64,000 bases of DNA from Roseivirga sp. UBA6061. GTDB lineage: Bacteria; Bacteroidota; Bacteroidia; Cytophagales; Cyclobacteriaceae. Below the pieces are notes generated by a model, which saw only the letters and a program-made list of their open reading frames with translations, was not told the origin of the DNA and made no database searches. The stretch lies in assembly GCA_002427745.1 (NCBI GenBank), contig DIYF01000057.1, forward strand, positions 1 through 64,000, read 5' to 3'. This document shows, in pieces, positions 1-10,024 of the stretch (the stretch's first letter is position 1; each line of letters starts with the position of its first letter). Position numbers and translations under genes: made by a program.

Positions 1-1413
1 TGGGCCGAACAACAGCCTGAGGTTTGGTGGGAAAACCTGATAGCCGCGACTCACAAGTTATTCGCGCAATTTCCCATAGACCGACAGGAAGTTCAGTCCA
101 TCGGTATCTCTTATCAGATGCATGGTCTGGTGCTGCTGGATAAAGAGCAGCATGTGTTGCGCCCGTCTATTATCTGGTGCGATAGCAGAGCCGTAGGGAT
201 TGGCGAAAAAGCCTTTGAGTACCTGGGTGAGGAATTCTGCCTTTCGCACCTCTTAAATTCTCCGGGCAACTTTACGGCATCCAAGCTCAAGTGGGTAAAA
301 GATCATGAGCCCGAACTGTACGACCAGATCGATAAGGTGCTGCTGCCGGGAGACTACATCAACATGAAGCTCACGGGCGAGGTAAACACCACTATACCGG
401 CCCTCTCAGAGGGTGTTTTTTGGGATTTTCAGGAAAATCAGGTCTCAACCGATCTCATGGCCCACTTTGGTTTCTGCCATAGCCTTATTCCGGACATTAC
501 CGACACCTTCAGCATCCATGGTCAGCTCACCAGTATCGCTGCCAGGTCATTAGGGCTCAAAAAAGGAACTCCGGTTAGCTACAGAGCAGGTGATCAACCT
601 AACAACGCACTTTCTCTGGGGGTATTAAATCCGGGTGAAATAGCGGCCACCGGAGGTACATCCGGGGTAGTCTATGGCGTTGGCGACCAGCCCCTCTATG
701 ATCAACAAAGCCGCATCAACGGTTTTGCACATGTCAACCATAGCCCGGAAAATCCGCGGATAGGTATGCTCTTATGTATTAACGGAGCGGGCATTCAATA
801 CAGCTGGATGAAAAAAATGCTTGCCTCTGAAGGCACATCCTACTATGACATTGAGCGCATGCTTTCATCCATACCCGTCAATTCTGATGGTTTGTGTATT
901 CTGCCTTTTGGTAATGGGGCCGAACGCATGCTGAATAACCGGGACATCGGATCGAGGGTACTCAACCTGAATTTCAACCGGCACTCCAAAGCACATATGT
1001 ACCGGGCTTCTCTGGAAGGGGTTGCCTATTCATTTGTATATGGCATTGAAATTATGAAGCAGGTAGGCATCCCCGTCAGTACCATCCGTGTAGGCAATGA
1101 CAACTTATTCCAGTCGGAGGTCTTTTCCTCCACCATTGCCACCCTGTTGGACTGTGAGATAGAGATGCTGGAAACTACGGGTGCTGTGGGAGCCGCTAAG
1201 GCCTCAGCTGTGGGCACACAAGAGGCCGATAGCCTGGAAGAGGTACTGGGGCAACCAGAATTGATAAGAACATATACTGCTCACTCAGAGCGTACCACAT
1301 ATGAAACCGGCTATCATTTATGGAAGGCCGAGTTGTTGAAACTATTAAATTGGAAGAAGAAACATCAAGTAAACGATCATGAGCATAGTTACTGGAGAGA
1401 AACAATACTTTGA
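1..1413 (+). CDS. xylB: Xylulokinase (FGGY family), 5'-truncated by window edge
   Basis: FGGY-family sugar kinase that phosphorylates D-xylulose to xylulose 5-phosphate, the second step of the isomerase pathway, in the cytoplasm. The reading frame is open from base 1, upstream of the first ATG at 118. The first residues read [10 protein letters not shown] and then [14 protein letters not shown], the usual N-terminal signature of xylulokinases, so only a short N-terminal piece is missing. The [12 protein letters not shown] segment carries the conserved Asp region of the FGGY fold, and the GGTSGVVYG segment is a phosphate-binding loop. The end overlaps the xylA start by 35 bases, so the two are probably translationally coupled. 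The pathway context (xylA and a symporter downstream) supports xylulose over other FGGY substrates. Confidence 0.93.
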   Translation, partial: WAEQQPEVWWENLIAATHKLFAQFPIDRQEVQSIGISYQMHGLVLLDKEQHVLRPSIIWCDSRAVGIGEKAFEYLGEEFCLSHLLNSPGNFTASKLKWVKDHEPELYDQIDKVLLPGDYINMKLTGEVNTTIPALSEGVFWDFQENQVSTDLMAHFGFCHSLIPDITDTFSIHGQLTSIAARSLGLKKGTPVSYRAGDQPNNALSLGVLNPGEIAATGGTSGVVYGVGDQPLYDQQSRINGFAHVNHSPENPRIGMLLCINGAGIQYSWMKKMLASEGTSYYDIERMLSSIPVNSDGLCILPFGNGAERMLNNRDIGSRVLNLNFNRHSKAHMYRASLEGVAYSFVYGIEIMKQVGIPVSTIRVGNDNLFQSEVFSSTIATLLDCEIEMLETTGAVGAAKASAVGTQEADSLEEVLGQPELIRTYTAHSERTTYETGYHLWKAELLKLLNWKKKHQVNDHEHSYWRETIL

Positions 1414-2707
1414 CACCGTAGGAAAAATCGCATTCGAAGGAAAAGAATCAGATAACCCCTTCGCTTTTAAATATTACGATGCGAAAAAGGTAGTCGCAGG
1501 CAAGACTATGGAAGAGCATTTCCGTTTTGCCATAGCCTGGTGGCATACACTCTGTGGAACAGGAGGCGACCCCTTCGGGCCGGGTACCAAGGCTTTTCCC
1601 TGGCTGGAAGCAAGCGACCCTGTTCAGCGGGCAAAAGATAAAATGGATGCCGGCTTTGAGTTCATTACGAAAATAGGTGCTCCTTTCTACTGCTTTCATG
1701 ATGTGGACCTAGTAGATGAGGGACCGACTCTCGCTGAAACAGAAAGACGACTGGAGGCTATTTCTGACTATGCTCTGGAAAAGCAAAAAGCTTCAGGCGT
1801 CAAAGTACTGTGGGGTACGGCCAACCTCTTTTCAAATCCCCGCTATATGAATGGCGCTGCCACCAATCCTGACTTTGATGTTGTGGCTTATGCCGGAGCC
1901 CAGGTAAAAAATGCGTTGGACGTAACCATAAAGCTGGGCGGTGAAAATTATGTATTCTGGGGTGGACGTGAAGGTTATATGTCTCTGCTCAATACCAATA
2001 TGAAAGCTGAGCTGGACCATATGGCGCAGTTCCTTCATATGGCCAGAGACTATGCCCGATCACAGGGCTTCAAGGGTAATTTCTTCATCGAGCCCAAGCC
2101 TGCTGAGCCTTCAAAACATCAATACGACTTTGATGCAGCTACTGTAATCGGCTTTCTCAGACAGTATGACCTCATGGATGACTTCAAACTCAACCTGGAA
2201 GTCAATCATGCCACCCTGGCCAATCACACCTTTGAGCATGAGATGCAGGTGGCTTCGGATGCCAACATGCTCGGCAGTATGGATGCCAACCGGGGCGACT
2301 ATCAGAATGGCTGGGATACCGATCAGTTCCCAAACAATATCAATGAAGTAACAGAGGCCATGCTCGTATTCCTGAGAGCTGGTGGCCTGCAGGGGGGAGG
2401 AATTAACTTCGATGCCAAAACCCGAAGAAATTCAACTGACCTGGAAGACATCTTCCATGCCCATATCGGAGGGATGGACATCTTCGCACGGGCATTGATG
2501 ATAGCAGACAAGGTCATGACAGATTCAAGGTATCCTCAGCTGCTGGAGGAACGCTATGCTTCTTTTAAAGGTGCTCAGGGCAGTGCTTTTGAAAACGGGA
2601 GCTTATCTCTGGCTGACCTGCACAAAATCGCCCATGAAAATGGCGAACTGCCTCTGAGAAGTGGAAAGCAGGAACTCTTCGAAAATATTATTAACCAATA
2701 CATTTAA
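1379..2707 (+). CDS. xylA: Xylose isomerase
   Basis: Converts D-xylose to D-xylulose in the cytoplasm with two divalent metals. At 442 residues it has the length of class II xylose isomerases. Visible active-site residues are His107 and Asp110 in FHDVDL, Glu238 and Lys240 in IEPKP, Glu274 and His277 in LEVNHA, and Asp302 in MDANRGD. The tryptophan-rich [10 protein letters not shown] stretch near residue 55 is also typical. The ATG at 1379 lies inside the xylB end and fits the conserved N-terminus ([13 protein letters not shown]). It is followed after three bases by the sodium/sugar symporter, giving a compact kinase-isomerase-transporter operon. Confidence 0.97.
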   Translation: MSIVTGEKQYFDTVGKIAFEGKESDNPFAFKYYDAKKVVAGKTMEEHFRFAIAWWHTLCGTGGDPFGPGTKAFPWLEASDPVQRAKDKMDAGFEFITKIGAPFYCFHDVDLVDEGPTLAETERRLEAISDYALEKQKASGVKVLWGTANLFSNPRYMNGAATNPDFDVVAYAGAQVKNALDVTIKLGGENYVFWGGREGYMSLLNTNMKAELDHMAQFLHMARDYARSQGFKGNFFIEPKPAEPSKHQYDFDAATVIGFLRQYDLMDDFKLNLEVNHATLANHTFEHEMQVASDANMLGSMDANRGDYQNGWDTDQFPNNINEVTEAMLVFLRAGGLQGGGINFDAKTRRNSTDLEDIFHAHIGGMDIFARALMIADKVMTDSRYPQLLEERYASFKGAQGSAFENGSLSLADLHKIAHENGELPLRSGKQELFENIINQYI

Positions 2708-2710
2708 GAC

Positions 2711-4324
2711 ATGTCGGTTTTAGAAAGTGTCGACTGGGTAGTGCTGGGAATCTATTTTCTGGCACTGGTGGCAGTGGCCGTCTGGGTACTGCGTCAAAAG
2801 CAAAAAGATACGAGTGACTACTTTCTTGCCGGCCGCAGCGTAGGCTGGTTTGTGATCGGAGCCTCCATATTTGCCTCCAACATTGGGTCGGAACATGTTG
2901 TGGGACTGGCAGGCACAGGTGCTGAGTCTGGTATGCCTATGGCGCATTACGAGCTCCATGCCTGGATTGTATTGCTGCTGGGCTGGCTTTTTCTGCCTTT
3001 CTATTTCCGTAGCAATGTTTTCACCATGCCGGAGTTTCTGGAAAAACGCTTTGATGCCAGATCCCGATGGTTTCTGTCTGTATTTTCACTCGCAGGCTAC
3101 GTCATTACCAAGGTATCGGTGACCATCTATGCCGGTGGGCTGGTAGTATCTCAGCTGCTGGGTATAGACTTCTGGACAGGTGCTCTGGGTATTGTTATCA
3201 TTACCGGCCTCTACACCGTGGTAGGCGGGCTCAAGGCCGTGGTATACACAGAGGCCCTGCAAACGGTGGTGCTGATAGCCGGATCATGCGTCATCACCTA
3301 CCTGGGTCTGCAGGAAGTAGGTGGATGGGAAGAGCTGAAAGCCACAGCCGGCAGCGACCATTTTAATATGTGGCGCCCTATCTCAGATCCGGACTTTCCA
3401 TGGACCGGTATGCTGATAGGCGGCACCATCGTAGGTGTCTGGTACTGGTGTACTGATCAATACATTGTGCAAAGAACGCTGGCTGCTCATAATATCAAAA
3501 TAGGTCGCAGAGGAGCCATTTTTGGTGCCTACCTGAAAATCTTACCCATCTTTATTTTCCTGATACCCGGGATTATTGCCTTTGCACTCAAGCAGAAAGG
3601 CCTGATAGAATTGGAAAAGAGTGACCAGGCTTTCACTACCCTGGTAACGGCCCTCTTGCCCGTGGGCTTAAAAGGTTTGGTAGCCGGAGGCCTTATGGCG
3701 GCCCTTATGAGTTCGCTTGCCTCGGTTTTCAATTCATGCTCTACCATTTTCACCATTGATATCTACAAAAAATTAAGACCTCATGCTCCTGAAAAGAAGC
3801 TCCTGAGAATTGGTAAAGTAGCCACCGGCATTGTGGTGGTACTCGGTATTATCTGGATCCCTATCATGAACAAGATTGGCGGAGGTACGCTATACCAATA
3901 CCTCCAAAGTGTTCAATCTTATATTGCTCCTCCTATTACAGCTGTTTTCATCCTGGGTATTGCCTGGAAGCGTGTTAATGCCAAAGCGGCTATCACCACC
4001 CTGATGTCCGGACTGGTAGTGGCTGCTTTAAGGATTATAGCCGAGCTGAATCAGGAAAGTCTGAGTGGTTTTGCTCACCAGTTCGCCACAATCAACTTTG
4101 CCCATATGGCCATCTTCATGTTCATTTTGTCAGTAGTGATTTGCGTAGGAGTCAGCCTGGCCACTAATCCGCCCGACTATGCCACCATTGCCGGTTTATC
4201 TTTCGGTACGCTGAGTGATAGCCAAAAGGCAGAAAACAAAGAAAGCTTTACCTGGCTGGACATAGTTTTATCTGTAATGCTGGTAGTGGTTGTAGTAACT
4301 GTGCTGGCCTATTTTACCGGTTAA
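2711..4324 (+). CDS. Sodium/sugar symporter (SSS/SGLT family)
   Basis: Inner-membrane solute:sodium symporter of 537 residues with about 13-14 predicted hydrophobic helices. The N-terminal DYFLAGRSVGWFVIGASIFA and SNIGSEHVVGLAGTGAE segments are typical of bacterial SGLT-type sugar transporters such as vSGLT. It is the third gene of the xylB-xylA unit, three bases after the xylA stop, so xylose or a close pentose is the likely cargo. Substrate specificity cannot be read directly, because family members also carry galactose, glucose or myo-inositol. No terminator was seen immediately after the stop, and the following gap of about 110 bases leads to a small unrecognised gene. Confidence 0.93.
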   Translation: MSVLESVDWVVLGIYFLALVAVAVWVLRQKQKDTSDYFLAGRSVGWFVIGASIFASNIGSEHVVGLAGTGAESGMPMAHYELHAWIVLLLGWLFLPFYFRSNVFTMPEFLEKRFDARSRWFLSVFSLAGYVITKVSVTIYAGGLVVSQLLGIDFWTGALGIVIITGLYTVVGGLKAVVYTEALQTVVLIAGSCVITYLGLQEVGGWEELKATAGSDHFNMWRPISDPDFPWTGMLIGGTIVGVWYWCTDQYIVQRTLAAHNIKIGRRGAIFGAYLKILPIFIFLIPGIIAFALKQKGLIELEKSDQAFTTLVTALLPVGLKGLVAGGLMAALMSSLASVFNSCSTIFTIDIYKKLRPHAPEKKLLRIGKVATGIVVVLGIIWIPIMNKIGGGTLYQYLQSVQSYIAPPITAVFILGIAWKRVNAKAAITTLMSGLVVAALRIIAELNQESLSGFAHQFATINFAHMAIFMFILSVVICVGVSLATNPPDYATIAGLSFGTLSDSQKAENKESFTWLDIVLSVMLVVVVVTVLAYFTG

Positions 4325-4435
4325 AACTCCTGCTGCGTAAAAATACGGGGTTCCTGAATCGGGTGTATTCTCCCTGTTTTCCAGCGGAGTAGGCTTCTAC
4401 TTTAGTGTTATTAATTCACATAAAACACTATTGAA

Positions 4436-4699
4436 ATGCCAGATATTAAAGCAACCAACAAACTTTCTGAATCTATCGATGTAGTTACTGATTCAGTGAA
4501 TCAAAGCGTACTCGCTTCGGCTACCTCGGAGTTAGTAGTAGACTCCACTACTACTTTACTTTTCGGTAATGCAAGATACTCCAGAATTGTAGGAGAATTT
4601 ATTCCTGACGGAGGGTACACGATAGAGCAGGGGCAAGAGTCAGACCGGATCGTATTCCAGTCCAACATAGGACAAACAGTAGTAGCTTTTCAGAAATAG
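4436..4699 (+). CDS. Small unrecognised protein, 87 residues
   Basis: I do not recognise a family. The product is 87 residues, with no signal peptide or membrane segment. The first half is rich in Ser, Thr and Val, and a C-terminal GEFIPDGGYTIEQGQ region could be a small beta structure. The ATG is preceded by an AT-rich stretch of about 35 bases but no clear Shine-Dalgarno site, which is common in Bacteroidota. A strong hairpin terminator follows 15 bases after the stop, supporting it as the last gene of a transcript. It may be co-transcribed with the xylose operon or have its own promoter. Confidence 0.6.
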   Translation: MPDIKATNKLSESIDVVTDSVNQSVLASATSELVVDSTTTLLFGNARYSRIVGEFIPDGGYTIEQGQESDRIVFQSNIGQTVVAFQK

Positions 4700-4714
4700 A
4701 AGCCCTCTGACATA

Positions 4715-4748
4715 CACAAAAGACTGGTAGCGATATCAGTCTTTTGTG
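4715..4748 (+). terminator. Hairpin terminator after the small gene
   Basis: Perfect 12-bp inverted repeat CACAAAAGACTG / CAGTCTTTTGTG around a 10-base loop, with T-rich sequence in and after the 3' arm. It separates the xylose operon and the small gene from the epimerase. Confidence 0.75.
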
Positions 4749-4822
4749 CTTGTATATCACCCTCTGACGACACACGGCATTTTGATATAGTAATCTTCAC
4801 AGGTTTGTGTAAGCCGTATTTA

Positions 4823-5737
4823 ATGCAGACCTTAGAAAAGAACAAACCATGTCATTCTGTGTCGGCTCAATCCCAATCAGTTCAGCTCGAATTTGAAGGT
4901 AATCGTATGACTTTTCTCCCTGATCAGGGAGCGGCCATCACACACCTGACTTTCGCCCCGGGAACAGAAATTCTGAAACCTCAGGTGGGATATCATTTTG
5001 AGAGCTCTTTACTTTTTCCTTTTCCAAACAGACTGGCGGGAGGAACCTACTCCTTTGAAGGGAGTGAATATAGCTTTCCTGAAAATGACTTCGGCAGACC
5101 CAACGCCTTGCATGGGCTCGTTCATGACAAACCTTTTTCAATTACTGATCAGGGACAGGATAACACTAAAGTCTGGGTCACAGCTTCTTTGACAGATGAC
5201 GGCACTGACCCTGCTTACCCCTTTCCATTTGAGTTGCAGTTAACATACATCTTATCCAAAGCGTCTCTTCGCGTAGAGTTCAGAGTCACCAACCAGGGAG
5301 ATACGGATATGCCCTTTGGCCTGGGTTGGCACCCCTATTTTAACCTGGGTGGACACATTCGTGATTGCGAGCTCAAACTCCCGGCCGGGTACGAAATCGA
5401 GGTAAATGACAATATGATTCCTACCGGAAAAAAGTCTCCCTCTACCTGCTTTGATAACTATCGGTCGCTGGCAGGCATAGAGCTTGATACCTGCTTTGAA
5501 ATCAGCGAAGTAAACGAGGAGAACTCAACTTTCGTGAAGCTTACAGATGAGCAGACTCTGGAAATCTGGCAGGACGAGCATCATGCCTTTATCCAGGTGT
5601 TTACTCCGGAGGATGGTCAGACTATTGCCATAGAACCTATGACATGCGGTATTGACGCACTGAATACCGGAGAAGGCCTTCAGGTTCTTGCTCCCGGAAC
5701 CTCTGCCGGGATGTGCTGTGGGGTTAGGCTGATATGA
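4823..5737 (+). CDS. galM: Aldose 1-epimerase (mutarotase) family protein
   Basis: Galactose-mutarotase-like beta-sandwich enzyme that interconverts alpha and beta anomers of aldoses, probably speeding xylose entry into the isomerase pathway. The family pattern is visible in the SSLLFPFPNRLAGG segment, NALHGLVHDKPF (His of NxLHG) and FGLGWHPYFNLGG (second His). Near the C-terminus AIEPMTCGIDALNTGEG holds the conserved catalytic Glu region. I chose the ATG at 4823. An in-frame TTG at 4805 would add six residues. It has no signal peptide and is therefore cytoplasmic. It lies after a terminator, so it is a separate unit facing the convergent GH26/GH43/MFS operon. The exact sugar is unknown. Confidence 0.88.
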   Translation: MQTLEKNKPCHSVSAQSQSVQLEFEGNRMTFLPDQGAAITHLTFAPGTEILKPQVGYHFESSLLFPFPNRLAGGTYSFEGSEYSFPENDFGRPNALHGLVHDKPFSITDQGQDNTKVWVTASLTDDGTDPAYPFPFELQLTYILSKASLRVEFRVTNQGDTDMPFGLGWHPYFNLGGHIRDCELKLPAGYEIEVNDNMIPTGKKSPSTCFDNYRSLAGIELDTCFEISEVNEENSTFVKLTDEQTLEIWQDEHHAFIQVFTPEDGQTIAIEPMTCGIDALNTGEGLQVLAPGTSAGMCCGVRLI

Positions 5738-5750
5738 CCAGATTCAAGTA

Positions 5751-6860
5751 CTACTTCCCGGTCAATTCTTCGAACAAATTCTCATTTGCCATTAAATATC
5801 TGCCAGAGCTGATCTCAGCATTCCACTTTTCTTTGATCCACTCGTTGGTCTGCAAACGGGCATCTACATACTGAAAAGTAGGGTTATTCACCCACATCTC
5901 ATGGCTCTTCCAGTGACAGTTAATATAGCTGATCGCCTTCACCACATCTGCATTCTCATGTATGGTTTTGAAGAAAGGAATGAACCACTTTTCCCAGGCC
6001 TCTTCTGCCTGCTCCTGGTTTGAGAGTATAGTTTCCTTAGTCTGACCCGTTGTTTTCACTGTAGCTGTACTGACAGTCGGTGTAGCCTCTGCAATAAAGA
6101 CGGGCTTACCCTTTTTTCTGGCAAAATCGATCATATTGGCTTCATCTCCGCGGGAAAAGAAGGAGTAAGCACACCAGTCGACATAATCATCTCCAGGGTA
6201 CCAGGACTCCAGATAGTCCAGCGGCTCATCCCAGCCATGCGACTGCCAGACATAAGCTACATTCGTCACTCCCATAGAGTCATAGGCATCTTTCATATAG
6301 CGATAGGCAGCTATATAGTCCTCCCGGTCATAGTGATTCCAGGCACCTCCGAATTCATAACCTATTCTTAGAAAAACAGGGCGGTCTCCAAGAGATTTCA
6401 ACCAGTCGCCAAAGGCAAATACCAGGCTATCCCTTTCTCCCCGGGCTATGGCTCCTTCATGGTTTACCATTTCGAAGCCTATTGCCAGCGCCATATTGCT
6501 GAAGTCGGGGTCGGCCAGTTGCAGAGACATATTACTTGGGCTGTCTCCCCAGTCATCTGTCGAGTTCAGGCCGGCCAGCCCGGTATAAGTAAAGCCAAAC
6601 TCCTCATCTCCCGGACGCAGCTTTGTGTACATGGTGAAACCACCCGGGGTATCAAAATGATCGAGATAGCCATCATTCCACTCATCAAGACCACCGACAG
6701 ATTCAAGCTCCTGGCCCACAAATAAGATGACCTTACCATCCTCGGGTTCAAACAAGGCCCTTTCTTCTACAGGCTCATCCTGCTGCTGCTTTTCTTCCGC
6801 ACCACAAGCACTGATTATCAAAACGCAACAGCCCAGTAGCCAAAAACTAAAATCTTTCAT
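5751..6860 (-). CDS. GH26-like glycoside hydrolase, lipoprotein
   Basis: Secreted, probably outer-membrane lipoprotein hydrolase. The N-terminus has Lys-Asp, a hydrophobic run and the lipobox LIISAC with lipidation at Cys19. The (beta/alpha)8-type segments include FLRIGYEFGGAWNHYD, where Glu is the likely acid/base, and KPVFIAEATP, where Glu is the likely nucleophile. I chose the ATG at 6860 because it begins directly at the signal peptide, as in the paralogue at 16222; the open frame extends upstream to 6911 inside the GH43 gene. GH26 members cleave beta-mannan, beta-1,3-xylan or mixed glucan. Neighbouring xylose genes favour beta-1,3-xylan (inference). It is the last gene of the operon running from the MFS transporter. 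Confidence 0.8.
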   Translation of the reverse strand: MKDFSFWLLGCCVLIISACGAEEKQQQDEPVEERALFEPEDGKVILFVGQELESVGGLDEWNDGYLDHFDTPGGFTMYTKLRPGDEEFGFTYTGLAGLNSTDDWGDSPSNMSLQLADPDFSNMALAIGFEMVNHEGAIARGERDSLVFAFGDWLKSLGDRPVFLRIGYEFGGAWNHYDREDYIAAYRYMKDAYDSMGVTNVAYVWQSHGWDEPLDYLESWYPGDDYVDWCAYSFFSRGDEANMIDFARKKGKPVFIAEATPTVSTATVKTTGQTKETILSNQEQAEEAWEKWFIPFFKTIHENADVVKAISYINCHWKSHEMWVNNPTFQYVDARLQTNEWIKEKWNAEISSGRYLMANENLFEELTGK

Positions 6861-6873
6861 CCAATTCTTATTT

Positions 6874-8463
6874 CTATAATTCGACATATTCAAACCAATC
6901 AAAATCAGCATGGTGCTTAGCCCCTGTCAGGTCCTGACAACAAATCCCCACAAAGCTACCCGTGAAGGCCGGCATGTATTTCACTATTTCATTTCTCACG
7001 TAATCATCTGATAGAATACTCCCGTCTAAAGGCGGGCCTATTTCAGACCAGGACTGCCCCGTTTCCCTCATAGAAAACTGAACAACTGCTCTGTGAAAGT
7101 GCACCTTGATCTCAATCGCTCCAGACTCATTTACCGGCAGGCAATTCAAGGGAGTGATCATCTCGCCTTTATCACATATTTTGATACAGATCACTCGCTG
7201 CTGTCTCTCATTTACCGTGACATAGGCATACAGCCAGTGCAGGGTATTGTAGTAGCATACCAGGCCGGCCATTTGACCTCTCTTTTTAGGCCTGAAAGAA
7301 ACAGAAGTGCTTGCCTCTACATTAAATGATTGTACCCTCCTGGCGATGAGGCTTTGTTTGGTAAGTGCACCTAATCCATTTTGCCCGAAAAGTCTCAGAA
7401 AACTTTTCTTCACCCCCGTCATAGCCCAGAAAGCATCCAGAGGCCTTCTCAATGACTGAAAGTTTATATCCAGCTCAGGCTGATCGAAATCTTCCCTGAC
7501 TAAAAGGGATACTTCCCGAGCCGATGGAGTCTCCCCCGGCAACTCAACTGCTTCCTGAGGTACTTTTCCTGCCCTGGCATATAACCAGTCATCTTTTCGC
7601 CATTCCATTTCGGCAATAGCCGTTTCCCTTCCCAAAGTACAGCGGCCATGTGTAGTCAGGGGTCTGCCGACCAAAAAGGTGCAGAACGTCCGGCCATCTG
7701 CCGTATCAACCAAATCACCGTGCCCGGCTTTCTGCATTGGTGCCTCAGGCTTATGCCTTGCTGTAATCACCGGGTTATCCGGATGCACCTCATAAGGTCC
7801 CAAAAGCGACCTGGACCGGGCAAGAGTGATGGCATGACCGTACTCGGTACCTCCTTCTGCCAGCATCAGATAGTAAAAGCCGTTTCGCTGGTAAATATGA
7901 GGTGCCTCAGTGCACCCCAGATCCGTACTGTCAAATATCTTTTCTACAGGCCCTACCAGCTTTTGCGAGCCGGCATCGTACTTCTGAATCACAATGCCCC
8001 CGAAAATTTTACCCTTTTCCGGGTGAACTTTCATACTGGTAAACCACTTCGTACCGTCATGGTCGTGGAAGAGGGAACCATCAAAGCCATAATTCCCCAA
8101 CCTGATCGGCTCAGACCAGTCACCCCTGATATCATCGGTAGTTACCAGAAAATTGGGCGTATTCCCGCGTAGATCCTCAAATTCCTGCACCACAGAGTAC
8201 ACCAGGTAGAAAGTGTCTCCGTCATGACTCAGGCAGGGTGCCCAAACGCCACAGCTATCCGGCAGACCTTCCATATCCAGTTGAGAAAGCCGGCTCAAAG
8301 GGCGGGCAATCAGTTCCCAGTTTACCAGGTCTGTAGAGTGATGAATCTGCACTCCTGGAAACCACTCAAAAGTAGAAGTGGCGATATAATAGTCCTTATC
8401 CACCCTGATTATGGAGGGATCAGGATTGAATCCTTTAAGTATCGGGTTTTGGATCGTTGTCAA
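6874..8463 (-). CDS. GH43 beta-xylosidase, cytoplasmic
   Basis: Five-bladed beta-propeller glycosidase with a C-terminal beta-sandwich, 529 residues, the layout of beta-1,4-xylosidases/arabinofuranosidases of the XynB type. The three catalytic carboxylates sit at positions typical for the family: Asp15 in GFNPDPSI (base), Asp128 in NYGFDGSLFHD (pKa modulator) and Glu186 in GCTEAPH (acid). There is no signal peptide, so it probably acts on imported xylo-oligosaccharides in the cytoplasm. It is one base downstream of the MFS transporter and 13 bases upstream of the GH26 gene in the same direction, so import and intracellular cleavage are likely co-expressed. Action on beta-1,3-linked oligomers is possible but not readable. 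Confidence 0.92.
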   Translation of the reverse strand: MTTIQNPILKGFNPDPSIIRVDKDYYIATSTFEWFPGVQIHHSTDLVNWELIARPLSRLSQLDMEGLPDSCGVWAPCLSHDGDTFYLVYSVVQEFEDLRGNTPNFLVTTDDIRGDWSEPIRLGNYGFDGSLFHDHDGTKWFTSMKVHPEKGKIFGGIVIQKYDAGSQKLVGPVEKIFDSTDLGCTEAPHIYQRNGFYYLMLAEGGTEYGHAITLARSRSLLGPYEVHPDNPVITARHKPEAPMQKAGHGDLVDTADGRTFCTFLVGRPLTTHGRCTLGRETAIAEMEWRKDDWLYARAGKVPQEAVELPGETPSAREVSLLVREDFDQPELDINFQSLRRPLDAFWAMTGVKKSFLRLFGQNGLGALTKQSLIARRVQSFNVEASTSVSFRPKKRGQMAGLVCYYNTLHWLYAYVTVNERQQRVICIKICDKGEMITPLNCLPVNESGAIEIKVHFHRAVVQFSMRETGQSWSEIGPPLDGSILSDDYVRNEIVKYMPAFTGSFVGICCQDLTGAKHHADFDWFEYVEL

Positions 8464-8464
8464 T

Positions 8465-10024
8465 CTAGTCTTTAATTAAAATCGTTTCGAGCTCTTCCAG
8501 TGACTTGCCTTTCGTTTCGGGCAGCAGATTATATACCAGGATAAAACCAGCTACCGCAAAACTTCCATAGATCAGAAAGGTCACGGCATTACCAAGATTG
8601 GCCAGCTCCCAGGGAAAGAACTGCTGCACAAGAAAGCTCACAGCAGAATTGACAAAGCCCACAGCTGATATAGCAATTCCCCGAATGTGATTAGGGAAAA
8701 TTTCTGAGAACAGCACCCACATAACCGGCCCCAATGAAATGGCAAACGAGGCCACAAAACCCAGAATTCCTATCAGTATCAATACAGGGTTCATCTCTAC
8801 GGCTTCCTGGATAATAGCTGCCTCATGGCGCGATGCCTCCACATTTCCCAGGGCCTGGTACAAAGCATTTTTGAAATCCACATCATTCTCATAAACCACA
8901 CCCACAAGTCCGGACAGTTTAGTCTCATCAAGTGTTTCAGACAGCCCTGTCAGACTCTCCTGACTCAACGAATAGGTAGCCTGATTAAAGCCATAAGCCG
9001 CCACAAACATACTCAGCGCTACCCCTGCCACTCCTGTCAGCAGAAGTGGCCTTCTCCCCAGCTTGTCAATCAGCACCATAGCCACCACCGTAAAAACCAC
9101 ATTAATGAGCCCTACCCAGATGGCCTGAGCAAAAGCGGCATTCTTCCCGATACCTGACTGTTCAAAAATGGAAGTGGCGTAAAAATAAATCGCATTAACT
9201 CCTGTGATCTGCTGTAAAATTCCCACAATCAGACCAATGGCCAGTACGAGTTTAAACCCCGGTGCAAAAAGAGTCTTAAACCGAGCTCCGGATGATTTCT
9301 TGTTTTGAGCGAGACTATCCTCAATCTCCCCAAAGATTTTCTCTGCGGCCTCAGCCCCATTAAGTTTAGTAATTACAGACAGCGCCTGCTCCTTTCTGCC
9401 ACGCAGAATAAGCCAGCGAGGGCTTTCAGGAACCAGAAACATCAGAAAGAAATAGAGAAGTGCCGGTACCAGCTCAAGGCCAAGCATCCAACGCCAGGTA
9501 AGGTCATCAATGGAAAGCTTTTTTACCCAGTCGGCCTCTGATCCACTCAATTCAAGCAAGTAATAATTGCAAAAGTAGGCTGCCGAAAAACCGAGTACAA
9601 TATTGAGCTGATTAATGGACACCATCTTACCACGCTTACCCGGTGGGGCTATTTCAGCGATGTACATAGGCGCCAGAATCAGAGCCGCTCCCACAGCAAA
9701 ACCACCCAGCATTCTGGCTATGACAAGCACTATATAGCTCGGGGCAATGGCCGAGAAAAGAGCAGAAACCGCGTAGAACAGCCCTACGAATAAAAGCATC
9801 TTCTTTCTGCCCACCCTGTCGCTCCAGGGGCCGGCCACCATCATAGCGATGGCTGAAGTGAGGGTAAGACATGCCACAGCAAAGCCCTCCTGACTCTTGC
9901 TCAGATCAAACTGAGGCACAATAAAGCCTGTAACACCAGAGATAACGGAAGCATCGAAACCAAAAAGAAACCCTCCGATGGACACTACAAGGGCCAGGAA
10001 GGTGATGGACTTTTTCTCTGACAT
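8465..10024 (-). CDS. MFS sugar porter (XylE/GLUT-like)
   Basis: Twelve-helix major facilitator of the sugar porter family, 519 residues, inner membrane. The diagnostic motifs are present: DRVGRKK between helices 2 and 3, PESPRWLI after helix 6, GRRPLL between helices 8 and 9, and PETKGKSLEELE at the C-terminus. The IGILQQITGVNAIYFYA segment carries the QQxTGxN sugar-contact residues of helix 7. An unusually long loop of about 70 residues between helices 9 and 10 (around residues 345-410) is probably periplasmic. It is the first gene of an operon with GH43 and GH26, so its cargo is probably xylose or short xylo-oligosaccharides. It diverges from the susC gene across a 420-base regulatory gap. 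Confidence 0.92.
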   Translation of the reverse strand: MSEKKSITFLALVVSIGGFLFGFDASVISGVTGFIVPQFDLSKSQEGFAVACLTLTSAIAMMVAGPWSDRVGRKKMLLFVGLFYAVSALFSAIAPSYIVLVIARMLGGFAVGAALILAPMYIAEIAPPGKRGKMVSINQLNIVLGFSAAYFCNYYLLELSGSEADWVKKLSIDDLTWRWMLGLELVPALLYFFLMFLVPESPRWLILRGRKEQALSVITKLNGAEAAEKIFGEIEDSLAQNKKSSGARFKTLFAPGFKLVLAIGLIVGILQQITGVNAIYFYATSIFEQSGIGKNAAFAQAIWVGLINVVFTVVAMVLIDKLGRRPLLLTGVAGVALSMFVAAYGFNQATYSLSQESLTGLSETLDETKLSGLVGVVYENDVDFKNALYQALGNVEASRHEAAIIQEAVEMNPVLILIGILGFVASFAISLGPVMWVLFSEIFPNHIRGIAISAVGFVNSAVSFLVQQFFPWELANLGNAVTFLIYGSFAVAGFILVYNLLPETKGKSLEELETILIKD